A DNA stretch of 35,256 nucleotides, taken from contig JAFDHL010000027.1 of the NCBI GenBank assembly GCA_019308785.1, positions 1 through 35,256 on the forward strand, read 5' to 3'. A program made the translations under genes and the position numbers. This stretch comes from Deltaproteobacteria bacterium. Its GTDB lineage: Bacteria > Desulfobacterota > DSM-4660 > Desulfatiglandales > Desulfatiglandaceae. The notes below the pieces were generated by a model. It was not told the origin of the DNA. It searched no databases and saw only the letters and a program-made list of their open reading frames with translations. Positions 1 to 8,342 of this stretch are shown here, in pieces; positions within the stretch are counted from its first letter, which is position 1, and each line of letters opens with the position of its first letter.

Positions 1-1808
1 TTCTTCAGCTGCTTTTCGTAATATCCCCTGTTTTCGGTTGCCAGGGCAATCGCCTCTCTAATAGCCTTTTCAGCCTCCCGGATGAGCCCGTTAACATAGT
101 AGGCCTCTGCAAGTGTATCAAGAAATATAGGGGATCTATCGAGCTCCACTGCCTTCTTGGCCAGATCAAGAGCCCGATCCGGATTTCTCAGGTCATCATC
201 AGAAACAGTAACTAAAAGCCAGGCCAGATTGTTTAAAGACACCGCGTGGTTTGCATCCAGATTAATGATCCTTTCATAGGTCTCAATGGCCTCTTCATTT
301 CTGCCCAGATGCTGGTAAACAATAGCCAGACCCTGGTAAAGATCGATGTTGTCCGGTTCCTTCAGAAGCCGCTGGTTCAGCGCCTTTCCGACGAACTCAT
401 AGGTCATATTTCTTTTCATGGTGCTGAAATTCAAGAAATACCCCAGTCCGCCCAAACAGACCAAATATATCAAAAAGGAAACGGCCACAAACCGGTTATG
501 CCGTCTGACCAGGCCAGGGTCCCTGAGGGTTCGCCAGAGGGTGTCCACCCTCTCCCTGATGCTGAAGTGGTGCCAGCTGGGAAGATCCCTGCTTTTTCCG
601 CCAAGATCAGCAATCTTTTCCAATGAACTGATTGCGGGTTCGGGGGTGCCCATGGTCTCTGCCGAATAGAGATCAGCCTGACGTTCGAAGTTGCGCATAA
701 AAAAGCCCATTACATAGCGAAAATAGACAAAAAGGCAGATGAGCATCGGAGCGGACAGAATCATATAGAAAAGGTTTACGGCCTGAGAATCCCTACCGGA
801 AATCATATTTATCAAAAGGGGATGTCCATAAAACAGGTAGAAAAAAAGATCAAATAGCCCGGTAGAAAGCACCATAAACCCCACAAAAAAGACAATATAC
901 AAAACGAGGTGTCGGTATCTGGCGTGCCCCATCTCATGGGCCAGCACAGCCTTGAGTTCTTCTTCGGAAAGGACTTCCAAAAGCGAATTGGTAATTAGGA
1001 GGTATCTGTATCTGGGAAGAATACCCATTATTCCAGCAGTCATTATTCTCCCCTCAAAAATCGGCCAGTCCAAGAGATGACGGTACTTGAAGCCCTTCTC
1101 ATTGAGGAACTTCTCCAGTTTCCGGCCCTTTTCTGATGTCCTGATTGGCTTGCATCCCCACCAGTACTGGATAACTGCGGGCATAAAAACCATAAGTAGA
1201 ATTAGAAAACATGAAAAAAAGGCAATCTGTCCCTGCACACTGTCCAGGAACCCGTTGGGTCCACCCCAACGGGTAAAAAGCATCAGGTCATACGCTAAGG
1301 AAAGTACAAACCACGGAAAAAGGATGGGAAGATTAAATCTGAAATTGGAACGGACATAGGATTGTCTTGTAATTTCCACACGAAAAATGGCTTTATACGC
1401 CGGATAAGCGAAATACCAGATTGTGCTGAGATAGAACATAAAAAGCGAAAGGGCAAAAAGGCCCTGCAGTACGGACAATCGCTCAATCCATGGAATTGCC
1501 TGGAGCCAATGCTTCAGGTTAAGGAAATAAACGGCCAGGGCAAACAGAAATATTGCCATGGCTGAAAGCCTGGCGATCAGTCTCTGGTATTCGGCTGTCA
1601 GACTTCCATTATTCTGTTGATAGGGCTTACCCTTATTGAACCGCTTCAGTATATCCAGAAATCCCCAGTAGCAAAATCCAGCGAAGATCAACCAGGTAAG
1701 GAAAAGCATGGTAAGGGAAAAAAAGAGGGAATTCTCCGGGGAGTTGTCAGGATAGTTAAGGCTGAAAATGAGGAGAACGATAATAAAATAAATGATATTG
1801 TTGAACAT
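1..1808 (-). CDS. M48-family membrane metallopeptidase with C-terminal TPR repeats (3' end outside window)
   Basis: One frame is open without a stop from an ATG at 1808 to the window edge, about 602 residues, so the C-terminus is missing. The N-terminal half holds several hydrophobic segments (residues 1-20, 35-50, 80-100, 110-130, 185-205). The zinc-protease motif HEMGH lies at about residue 291 (bases 924-938), and the downstream third-ligand motif ERQAD follows two further hydrophobic segments, as in Ste24/HtpX-type M48 enzymes. After another membrane segment comes a soluble region with TPR-like helical repeats (FVGKALNQRL, GLAIVYQHLG, RNEEAIETYERI, DRALDLAKKAVEL). The likely role is membrane-bound proteolysis in envelope quality control, with the TPR part binding partners. 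The ribosome binding site is weak (GGA about 12 bases upstream), so the start could be nearby. The gene follows rng after about 150 bases of repeat-rich DNA. Confidence 0.85.
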   Translation of the reverse strand, partial: MFNNIIYFIIVLLIFSLNYPDNSPENSLFFSLTMLFLTWLIFAGFCYWGFLDILKRFNKGKPYQQNNGSLTAEYQRLIARLSAMAIFLFALAVYFLNLKHWLQAIPWIERLSVLQGLFALSLFMFYLSTIWYFAYPAYKAIFRVEITRQSYVRSNFRFNLPILFPWFVLSLAYDLMLFTRWGGPNGFLDSVQGQIAFFSCFLILLMVFMPAVIQYWWGCKPIRTSEKGRKLEKFLNEKGFKYRHLLDWPIFEGRIMTAGIMGILPRYRYLLITNSLLEVLSEEELKAVLAHEMGHARYRHLVLYIVFFVGFMVLSTGLFDLFFYLFYGHPLLINMISGRDSQAVNLFYMILSAPMLICLFVYFRYVMGFFMRNFERQADLYSAETMGTPEPAISSLEKIADLGGKSRDLPSWHHFSIRERVDTLWRTLRDPGLVRRHNRFVAVSFLIYLVCLGGLGYFLNFSTMKRNMTYEFVGKALNQRLLKEPDNIDLYQGLAIVYQHLGRNEEAIETYERIINLDANHAVSLNNLAWLLVTVSDDDLRNPDRALDLAKKAVELDRSPIFLDTLAEAYYVNGLIREAEKAIREAIALATENRGYYEKQLK

Positions 1809-1820
1809 AATCGTCAGGGG

Positions 1821-1955
1821 TCCGTTGTCAGTGGTCCTTTGTTATCCTGAAAAAAGCATCTTAGGCGCACAAAAACCGTTCAGAACTCCACGCCCCAGCA
1901 AGAGTAAATGTGCACAGTTTATGCAATGGACAACGAGCAATAGACAACAGACAGG
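1821..1955. repeat. Degenerate intergenic repeat pair, 'GTCCGTTGTC' family
   Basis: Between rng and the M48 gene, bases 1821-1844 read TCCGTTGTCAGTGGTCC and bases 1924-1955 carry a diverged copy in the opposite orientation (TGGACAACGAGCAATAGACA). The same word family recurs at 28581-28640 between the two acyl-CoA dehydrogenase genes, again as an inverted pair. No ORF or RNA gene is recognisable here. Confidence 0.55.
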
Positions 1956-1964
1956 CGAGACATA

Positions 1965-2099
1965 TCAGCTCGCTATATCATCGCTTTCCTTTACAAATTT
2001 CAGTTTCCCTCCCCCAGGGGGAAGCGAAGGATCGCCACGTAAAACAATGTTTACACCATATCGGGACTCAAGCTCTGCGAGTTCCTTTCTCTTCTTGCT
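1965..2099 (-). pseudogene. rng: Out-of-frame C-terminal segment of rng
   Basis: The 44 codons in the +1 frame begin SKKRKELAELESRYGV and contain GDPSLPPGGGKL before a TGA at 1965. This is what RNase G/E proteins carry after the conserved helix that precedes it (in E. coli RNase G, the corresponding end reads SLAEVEIFVGKQVKVQIEP, recalled from memory). Joined to the upstream frame after SYL it would give a protein of about 499 residues. Nothing before SKKRKEL in this frame looks like protein of the family, which places the break at the CTTCAGC stretch near 2100. Confidence 0.75.
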
Positions 2100-3462
2100 G
2101 AAGATAGCTACTGACCTCCAAAGGCAGTACTCCCTGGACCTCGGCAATCTCTTCTCTTGACATACCCATCCAGATCTGGCGCAAAAAAGACACCGCAGCG
2201 GATTCAACAGATAGAACAAGACCCCGTCCCTGGCAGTAATTACATGTCTGGTAGCTCCTGGACTCTATAGAAGGCCTCAATCTCTGTCTCGAGAGTTCGA
2301 GGAGGCCAAATTTGGATATGTGGGAGGTATCTATTTTGGCACGATCTTCTTTTGTCTTCTCACGTAACAACCTCTCGATTTCCCTGATATGTCTTTTATC
2401 TTTCATATCAATGAAATCGATAACTACAAGCCCGCCTATATCTCTCAGACGAAGCTGGCGGGCAATTTCCGCAGCAGCTTCGAGATTGGTCTTGAAGGCC
2501 GTGCTCTCAACATCTTTTTCTGCCCTTCCCCGTCCGGAATTCACATCAATAGAAATCAATGCCTCAGTAGGGTCAATGACAATATAGCCGCCTGATTTTA
2601 AAGACACATCATTACTGTAAATGGTTTCTATCTGCTTCTCGATCTCATAGTGGGCAAAAATGGGACGTTTTTCCTTGTAGAGCCTGACCCTTCTCTGGTG
2701 CCTGGGAGATATGACCTTCATGTAATCTTTCACTTTAAAAAACGTTTCCTTGTCATCTACCAGCACCTCTGTAATTTCGCTGGTAAAATAGTCACGAAGG
2801 GTCTGGAGGCAAACGTCCTGTTCCTTGTGAACGAGGGAGGGTGCGGGGGCTTTATTCACCTTTTTCCGGATGTCCTTCCACATCCTCAAAAGCCGGCCGA
2901 GATCTCTGGAAAGCACCTTCTTGTTCTGTTTCAGGGCCGCAGTTCTGACAATATACCCAATTCCTTCCGGGAGCCTTAACTGATTCATAATGGACTTAAG
3001 CCGGAGCCGCTCTTTTTCGTCCTCTATCTTCTTTGAAATTCCGCCTGTTGTCTTTCCCGGAGTCAGAACAAGGTATCGACCGGCCAGGGAAAGATACGTG
3101 GTCAACTGGGCCCCCTTGCGTCCCGGCATCTCTTTTGTCACCTGCACAAGCAGTTCCTGTCGCTCTTTCATAACTTTCTCAACTGGAGGTAGAGCTTGTT
3201 CCTCCGTCACCTCACAGGTATCCAAGTAGTACTCAGGATGGACTTCACTCACCTGCAGAAATCCGTTCCTATCACCTCCAAAATTGACGAAGCAGGCCTG
3301 CAAGCCGGGTTCGATTCGTTCCACAATCCCCTTGTAGATATTCCTGACCCTTTGCTCTGCCGTGGTGGTTTCGATGTAGAATCCATCCAGAAATCCGTCT
3401 TTGATGATAGCCACCCTGAACTCTTCTGCCTCCACGGCATTAATAAGCATTTTTGTTGCCAT
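2068..3462 (-). CDS. rng: Ribonuclease G/E family endoribonuclease, C-terminus frame-disrupted
   Basis: This is an RNase E/G-type 5'-end-dependent endoribonuclease for rRNA processing and mRNA decay. The S1-like RNA-binding region is near the N-terminus (NIYKGIVERIEPGLQACFVNFG). The two catalytic, metal-binding aspartates lie in ISIDVNSGR and VVIDFIDM. The Zn-link motif is CNYCQGRG near the C-terminus. The ATG at 3462 is preferred over an in-frame one at 3474 because GGGGAG lies five bases before it. The in-frame protein ends with an atypical tail after PLEVSSYL. The family-like C-terminal strand continues in the next frame (see 1965-2099), so a one-base excess or two-base loss sits at about 2098-2103. 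Only about the last 45 residues are lost, and the catalytic core is whole. It may be co-transcribed with the HgdB-like gene 99 bases upstream. Confidence 0.9.
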   Translation of the reverse strand: MATKMLINAVEAEEFRVAIIKDGFLDGFYIETTTAEQRVRNIYKGIVERIEPGLQACFVNFGGDRNGFLQVSEVHPEYYLDTCEVTEEQALPPVEKVMKERQELLVQVTKEMPGRKGAQLTTYLSLAGRYLVLTPGKTTGGISKKIEDEKERLRLKSIMNQLRLPEGIGYIVRTAALKQNKKVLSRDLGRLLRMWKDIRKKVNKAPAPSLVHKEQDVCLQTLRDYFTSEITEVLVDDKETFFKVKDYMKVISPRHQRRVRLYKEKRPIFAHYEIEKQIETIYSNDVSLKSGGYIVIDPTEALISIDVNSGRGRAEKDVESTAFKTNLEAAAEIARQLRLRDIGGLVVIDFIDMKDKRHIREIERLLREKTKEDRAKIDTSHISKFGLLELSRQRLRPSIESRSYQTCNYCQGRGLVLSVESAAVSFLRQIWMGMSREEIAEVQGVLPLEVSSYLQQEEKGTRRA

Positions 3463-3478
3463 AGGTCTCCCCATAGGA

Positions 3479-3573
3479 CACGGATCTCCACAGATACACG
3501 CTGATAATAAATAGACTCTCCGGTTAAGCCTTTGTATTTAAATATCCTGGTAATCCGTGTTCATCTGTGTCCG
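3479..3573. repeat. Inverted pair of 'CACAGATGAACACGGAT'-type repeats
   Basis: Bases 3489-3504 (CACAGATACACGCTGA) and 3552-3571 (AATCCGTGTTCATCTGTGTC) are diverged copies of one word in opposite orientation. ACAGAT/ATCTGT and ACACG/CGTGT can pair across a roughly 50-base spacer. The second copy reads into the HgdB-like gene: on the minus strand its CACAGATGA supplies the last codons (GHR) and the TGA stop. It lies between two same-strand genes and has no downstream T-run, so it is not a typical intrinsic terminator. Confidence 0.6.
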
Positions 3574-4928
3574 GACAGGTTTTTCCTCCCGTTTCGTTTT
3601 AAATGCTGGTGCGCCTGATACATAAATGTCCGAATGGCTGCTTCCCTCCCCGGCTGGAAGCTCGAATCATATGGTGTGTCCAGGTAGGGAATTCTGAGTT
3701 TATTCATAAGAGGCTTTACAATGGCCGAAGTGACCGTACTGGGCATGCAGGTAAACGGATAAACGTTCACCACGCCGTTATATCCTTGTCTTGCATATTC
3801 CACGATTCCGGGAATGCTCAAACAGGCCTCTGTACCCGCATCAAAACAGAACAGGTCCTCTTCTTTAAGTATATTTTCAAGGTGTGCCACCTTATGGTCT
3901 TCTGCCAGATCAATAAGCGACCTCACCCGCTTATAAACTTTCTTCTGTTTCGATTCCTGATAAAGAAGCTCCCCTCCAAAACCGAGTATCTTTTTTAGAT
4001 GATCCCTCATGGGGCCAAAGCGAAGCTGTTTCAGATTCAACCGGAATCCTATTCTGGCGTCCCTCAACTTGTCATATGTCGTGTAATTCACCCATTCGGC
4101 AATAGAGGCATTCACTACCTCGGCGCCATACCTTTCGAGAACCCTGATCACATCCTGGTTTGCATGGACCTGTGTCCTTAAATAAATCTCGCCAACTATC
4201 CCGATAAGGGGTTTAGGAGGGATGGTGAAATCAATAATGGTTTTTCCCTCCTCGACAATCTCTTCCAGTTTATCAAGAATTTTATCAAATTTCTTATTGG
4301 TCCCATAGGTTTTAAAACTGCCTTCCAGGACGTGCATAGATTCTTCGATAAAATCATCCGTCATACCGGTTTCTCGTTCATAGGGTCTGATTCTCCATAG
4401 CAACCTGTCAAGAATATCCGCCACTACCACGGAAAAATAGGCGACTTTCCTGAGGTCCCTGACCCTTTCCTTTTCAATTATTCCATCTAAGGAGTATCCA
4501 TCCTTTGTAGTAAGGGACCCTATTTTCACCCTGCTCAGCTCCGGAAAAGAATCCAGGACAATTCGCTGGTATTTGTTGTACATGCCGAAGCGGCATGGCC
4601 CATCTGATTCCGGCATGAAGTAGATGTAGTCTTCGGGATTAAAAGAATGACCCAGCCTTTCTTTTTCTTTCTTCATGAAATACAGGATATCTCCTGTAGT
4701 GATCTGGCATGGGTAACATTCTTTGCCTGAGGTGTATTCCATACCAAGGTCAAGGCCCTTGTAGGTTTCCATGACTACTGCATCAATTCCAAACCCCATG
4801 AATGTTGCGGCAAGAAGATGAGTCCCTATCCTGTTCATCTGTGGAACCAGGAATGTCTTATTTTTCAGATCAAACCTGCCAACATTTTCACTAAGCGATT
4901 TGAAACTTACTACTTTGTTTGATTCCAT
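3561..4928 (-). CDS. HgdB-like 2-hydroxyacyl-CoA dehydratase-family protein, partner of the activase
   Basis: About 455 residues from an ATG at 4928 (a TTG four codons upstream is also in frame; neither has a clear ribosome binding site). The protein resembles the HgdB/DUF2229-type module found as the C-terminal part of very large fused activase proteins. Visible motifs are GKECYPCQ (about residue 70), ESDGPCRFG (about 110), DAGTEACLS and YPFTCMPS near the C-terminus. These cysteines would ligate iron-sulfur cluster(s). By family knowledge it accepts low-potential electrons from an ASKHA activase and uses them for a difficult reduction or dehydration of a CoA thioester or other substrate; the substrate cannot be read from sequence. 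It lies about 220 bases downstream of the activase gene on the same strand. Its stop codon falls inside a dispersed repeat, so its extreme C-terminus may have been altered. Confidence 0.8.
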   Translation of the reverse strand: MESNKVVSFKSLSENVGRFDLKNKTFLVPQMNRIGTHLLAATFMGFGIDAVVMETYKGLDLGMEYTSGKECYPCQITTGDILYFMKKEKERLGHSFNPEDYIYFMPESDGPCRFGMYNKYQRIVLDSFPELSRVKIGSLTTKDGYSLDGIIEKERVRDLRKVAYFSVVVADILDRLLWRIRPYERETGMTDDFIEESMHVLEGSFKTYGTNKKFDKILDKLEEIVEEGKTIIDFTIPPKPLIGIVGEIYLRTQVHANQDVIRVLERYGAEVVNASIAEWVNYTTYDKLRDARIGFRLNLKQLRFGPMRDHLKKILGFGGELLYQESKQKKVYKRVRSLIDLAEDHKVAHLENILKEEDLFCFDAGTEACLSIPGIVEYARQGYNGVVNVYPFTCMPSTVTSAIVKPLMNKLRIPYLDTPYDSSFQPGREAAIRTFMYQAHQHLKRNGRKNLSGHR

Positions 4929-5115
4929 TTTATGTAACAACAGCGTTTTGAAAAAATCAGTCTTGGATTATACTATAGGGCCCGCCAGCCGTACTGCGGG
5001 CAGGCCATGGGGGTCTCTTTTCAAAAGACGCATCACAAATTCTACTGAGTTTATCCGCCTCTGGCGGGATAGTCGAACGCCCCCAGACCCGCAAATATCC
5101 ATGAAATGATATCGT

Positions 5116-5147
5116 TCTGGTTCCGATGCTCTGCGTCGGAACCCATT
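5116..5147. repeat. Palindromic dispersed repeat, copy 1 (GGTTCCGA/TCGGAACC)
   Basis: GGTTCCGA (5119-5126) and TCGGAACC (5136-5143) form a perfect 8-bp stem around a 9-base loop. A second copy at 28640-28671 is identical at 31 of 32 positions, including the flanks. Copy 1 abuts the activase gene and overlaps its stop codon by two bases. There is no T-run after it on either strand. Confidence 0.8.
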
Positions 5148-8100
5148 AATTCGCAACTTTCAAGTCTGATTTCAGATCTGATCTCACCTTCTGCATTGTG
5201 TTTTCTATGACATTCTTATAGGCCTCAAGCCGAGTCATTACACCGGCTACACCACTATGCTCATCCAGTTCCAGAATCAGATATGCCTTATCTCCCATAA
5301 TATGGCTGTAAAAGTGTTCGATAAAAGAATCCACGCCACAACTAAAATTTGTCAAATGAAGGCCAAAGTAATTTGGATAATCCTTGATATACTTTGCGGT
5401 CCTCAATATCTGGGCACCAAGGCCCCAGTACATGGACGGAAAATCTGAAAGATCTACCGAAGACACGTCAATAAAATCCATGGGCAGAGCAGTTACCCCT
5501 ATCTTGGACAGATTCCGGCCCAGCCTCAAATTCAATCTTTCATCGTATAGATTATAGGGACGACCTGTCACCACGACAACTGGGTCTCCGGAGTTCTGAC
5601 CTTCAAGAATCTCCTGGCCCCTTCTATACATCTCCCTTGCAAACTGATCATTTTTCTCAAGGGCAAAATATATCGCCTTTTTTATCTCAGCCTTTGTCAC
5701 GCGAAGTTTCGATTGTATCTGTTCTGATATCTCCAGTGCAATGGTATCGGGATCGTACTTTAAATGAACAACCGGATTCAAAACCAATACCGGGTCTATG
5801 TGAAGGGCCATGCGCACCATATAAGAATTGGCCTGGAGCATGGGGCAATAAAATCCGGCTTCCGAAGGTTTAGGAGTAGGAATGGTGATTATACTGGGGA
5901 TAAACAGGTATCTTGTTTTTCCCATCAACTCTTTGACGTGGCCGTGCGAGACCTTCACAGGGTAACAGGTTTCGGCCGTCATTGTCTCTATCCCGACCTT
6001 TGAAATACGCGTATTGGTGGGTGGTGTCAGCACAAGCCGAAATCCGAGCTGGTCAAAAAAATGGGCCCATAAGACACTGGTCTGGTAGCCATAAAGCGCT
6101 CTTTGCATGCCCACGGTCGGACGATTGTCCGACACCATAATAGGCTCTCCCTTAAGCTCTTCATATACTCCGGCCATGTATTTCTGCCAAACCTTTTGTC
6201 TCAATTCGAAAAAATTTTCTTTTTTATGACCCTTGGCTTTTGTCAATTCATAGCGACCACATTCCCCACCCCAGACACTACGACGACCGTCAAAATCGTA
6301 AACCTTGAGTTTGCACTGGTTATGACAGTTAGGGTCTGCATGACACACCTTTTCCGAATATTTCATCTGGTCATTTATGGCGCTGTCCAGCCCCCTGAAG
6401 ACACTTTCCTTCCCGCCCTCCAGTTGCACTTTCTCACGGACACTTATGGCGGCGCCAAAGGCCCCCAAAACCTCTCTGTGTTTTGGCACCAGGAGCCCAC
6501 GTCTCAGGACATTCTCAAATGCGGCAACTACTCCTTTATTTAAAGAAGGGCCACCCAAAAACATGACCCTTTGGCCTATTTTTCGCTTCTCCACCACCCG
6601 GTTCAGGTAGTTGTAGACAATGGCATAGCACAACCCGGCTATTAGATCTGTCTGGTCTACCCCTTTTTGGTGGTAAGACACAAGATCTGATTCCATGAAC
6701 ACAGTACATCTCTCAGCCAATTTGACGGGTGTCTTCGATGAAAGAGCAATTTCTTCGAACTCACCCACTATGTTAATCCCGTATTTATTGGCCAGTTCAT
6801 GCAAAAAACTTCCCGTACCCGCAGCGCACACCTTGTTCATGTCAAAATCAAGGGGATAGGTATTGGCGATGTAAATATATTTTGAGTCCTGCCCTCCAAT
6901 CTCAAATATAGTATCCACTGCCGGATCTATCTCAACCGCGCCCCTTGCATGGGCTGTTATCTCGTCAATGATCAAATCAACATTAAGAAAGTCACCTACA
7001 ACATTCCTGCCGGAACCGGTGGTAGCAGTACCAACAATTTCAATCATATTTCCCACATCATCTCTTATTGTCTTCAAAAGCCCCTGGGTGACTTCTATGG
7101 GTTTGCCCTGAGTCATTACATAGCTCTTATGAATGATCTCCCCCTCTTCGTTGATAATGGCATATTTCGTGGTTGTAGATCCAACATCAATACCCAGATA
7201 AACCAAAGTCTTTTTGTGCAGGGATCTTGCTTCGATCTCATTTGTCTCTGGAAAGTGCGTCTCTTTCATTTCCAATTTTGTTGCCACCGGGACCGATAGC
7301 TCGCCGTCCAGACCTTTTTTTTCCAGTATCTCCAGGTTCAAGCGGTATTCCTTCTTTGAGTCAAGCGCCTGTAATGCCACCCCTAAGGCACCTATGGAGG
7401 TATTATAGGGAGGCACTATCAAACCCGGGAAATAGTCTTTAAAGGCATTTACCTGGAGTTCGTTCAATGAAAGCCCACCGATAAAGACAACAGGTTCTTC
7501 CAATACCCGGTTGCAGACAATTGTGCTCATGTAGTTTCTTGCGTTTCCAATATGAAGACCGTGAATAATATCCTCTAACCTTTCCCCCTTGTTTTGCAGG
7601 TGAATCATGTCGGATTTTGTAAATACCGTGCAGCGGCACGCCACATTAGCAGGCTTCTGGCTCCTTAAACCAAGATTGATAAAGTCAGCCAATATCTTGT
7701 CGATATGCTTTTGAGACACGTCCGTCTCTCTGGTATACAGGGCCGTAGCCAGTCTCTGGGCCTGCTGCTCGATAAAAGATCCGGTTCCGGAGGCGCACGG
7801 TCCATTGGTATTGAAGTATTCAAGGTCCCAACCGCCATCATAATGATTAACCTGCAATAAGGCTGTGTCCTGGCCTCCCATACTTATGATCGATTTTACG
7901 TCTGGATTGATGAAAAGAGCACCCAATACCTGGCTAATGGTATCAAATTCATAGAATGTCCCCAATTGCTCGCTGAGTTTCTTCCCGTGATTTCCCGTAA
8001 AGGAAACAGATTTGATCTCCTTTTCCCCGAATTTCTCATACAGGTCCTGAAGAAGGGCCAGAAGCCTCTCTTCTACCTTTCCCATGTGACGATTGTAAGG

Positions 8101-8253
8101 GGATTCATAGACAATCTCCCTTCTGTCATTTACGACAATACAATTCAAGCTCATAGATCCGGCATCAATACCAACATAGTATTGTTCAGAATCCCGTGAC
8201 ACTTTTCGTTCTCTATCGGATGTATATTTCATTGTTCTTATAAATTTAAGCAT
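5146..8253 (-). CDS. Double-ASKHA acyl-CoA dehydratase activase with DUF2229-like C-terminal half
   Basis: This 1035-residue protein has two BadF/BadG/BcrA/BcrD-type ATPase domains in tandem (about residues 26-300 and 352-605). Each starts with a phosphate-binding motif (GIDAGSMSLN; GIDVGSTTTKY), and each carries the two cysteines that hold the bridging [4Fe-4S] cluster of HgdC-type activators: GPCASGTG (C153) with CRCTVF, and VCAAGTG (C476) with ERCTVF (C516). A linker with four cysteines follows (C637, C643, C647, C665). Next is an HgdB-like DUF2229 half with ETCYP (C763), YCPML (C803) and NFSCGVDSF (C972), ending in the family signature LELDEHSGVAG. ATP hydrolysis would drive an electron to very low potential for the partner at 3561-4928. 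The start may be the ATG at 8253 or the one at 8232; neither has a good ribosome binding site. The substrate is unknown. Confidence 0.85.
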   Translation of the reverse strand: MLKFIRTMKYTSDRERKVSRDSEQYYVGIDAGSMSLNCIVVNDRREIVYESPYNRHMGKVEERLLALLQDLYEKFGEKEIKSVSFTGNHGKKLSEQLGTFYEFDTISQVLGALFINPDVKSIISMGGQDTALLQVNHYDGGWDLEYFNTNGPCASGTGSFIEQQAQRLATALYTRETDVSQKHIDKILADFINLGLRSQKPANVACRCTVFTKSDMIHLQNKGERLEDIIHGLHIGNARNYMSTIVCNRVLEEPVVFIGGLSLNELQVNAFKDYFPGLIVPPYNTSIGALGVALQALDSKKEYRLNLEILEKKGLDGELSVPVATKLEMKETHFPETNEIEARSLHKKTLVYLGIDVGSTTTKYAIINEEGEIIHKSYVMTQGKPIEVTQGLLKTIRDDVGNMIEIVGTATTGSGRNVVGDFLNVDLIIDEITAHARGAVEIDPAVDTIFEIGGQDSKYIYIANTYPLDFDMNKVCAAGTGSFLHELANKYGINIVGEFEEIALSSKTPVKLAERCTVFMESDLVSYHQKGVDQTDLIAGLCYAIVYNYLNRVVEKRKIGQRVMFLGGPSLNKGVVAAFENVLRRGLLVPKHREVLGAFGAAISVREKVQLEGGKESVFRGLDSAINDQMKYSEKVCHADPNCHNQCKLKVYDFDGRRSVWGGECGRYELTKAKGHKKENFFELRQKVWQKYMAGVYEELKGEPIMVSDNRPTVGMQRALYGYQTSVLWAHFFDQLGFRLVLTPPTNTRISKVGIETMTAETCYPVKVSHGHVKELMGKTRYLFIPSIITIPTPKPSEAGFYCPMLQANSYMVRMALHIDPVLVLNPVVHLKYDPDTIALEISEQIQSKLRVTKAEIKKAIYFALEKNDQFAREMYRRGQEILEGQNSGDPVVVVTGRPYNLYDERLNLRLGRNLSKIGVTALPMDFIDVSSVDLSDFPSMYWGLGAQILRTAKYIKDYPNYFGLHLTNFSCGVDSFIEHFYSHIMGDKAYLILELDEHSGVAGVMTRLEAYKNVIENTMQKVRSDLKSDLKVAN

Positions 8254-8342
8254 CAGCTATCAGCAGAAATGAGGACTAGACAAAAGGTCCTGCAGCGGCC
8301 GAACCAGTAACTAACAATAGACTTATTGTCTTTCATTTTTTT

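Noticed and set aside
2068-2110. Programmed frameshift in rng as the leading explanation
   Set aside because: There is no clear slippery heptamer, stop-codon context or downstream structure; a simple indel or sequencing error is more economical.
246-2160. Plus-strand ORFs opposite the M48 peptidase and rng
   Set aside because: All are shadows of minus-strand genes with strong motifs, and none has a recognisable product.
8281-8340. Terminator at ACAATA-GACT-TATTGT between the radical SAM and activase genes
   Set aside because: The T-run follows only on the plus strand while both genes are on the minus strand, and the stem has just six AT-rich pairs.
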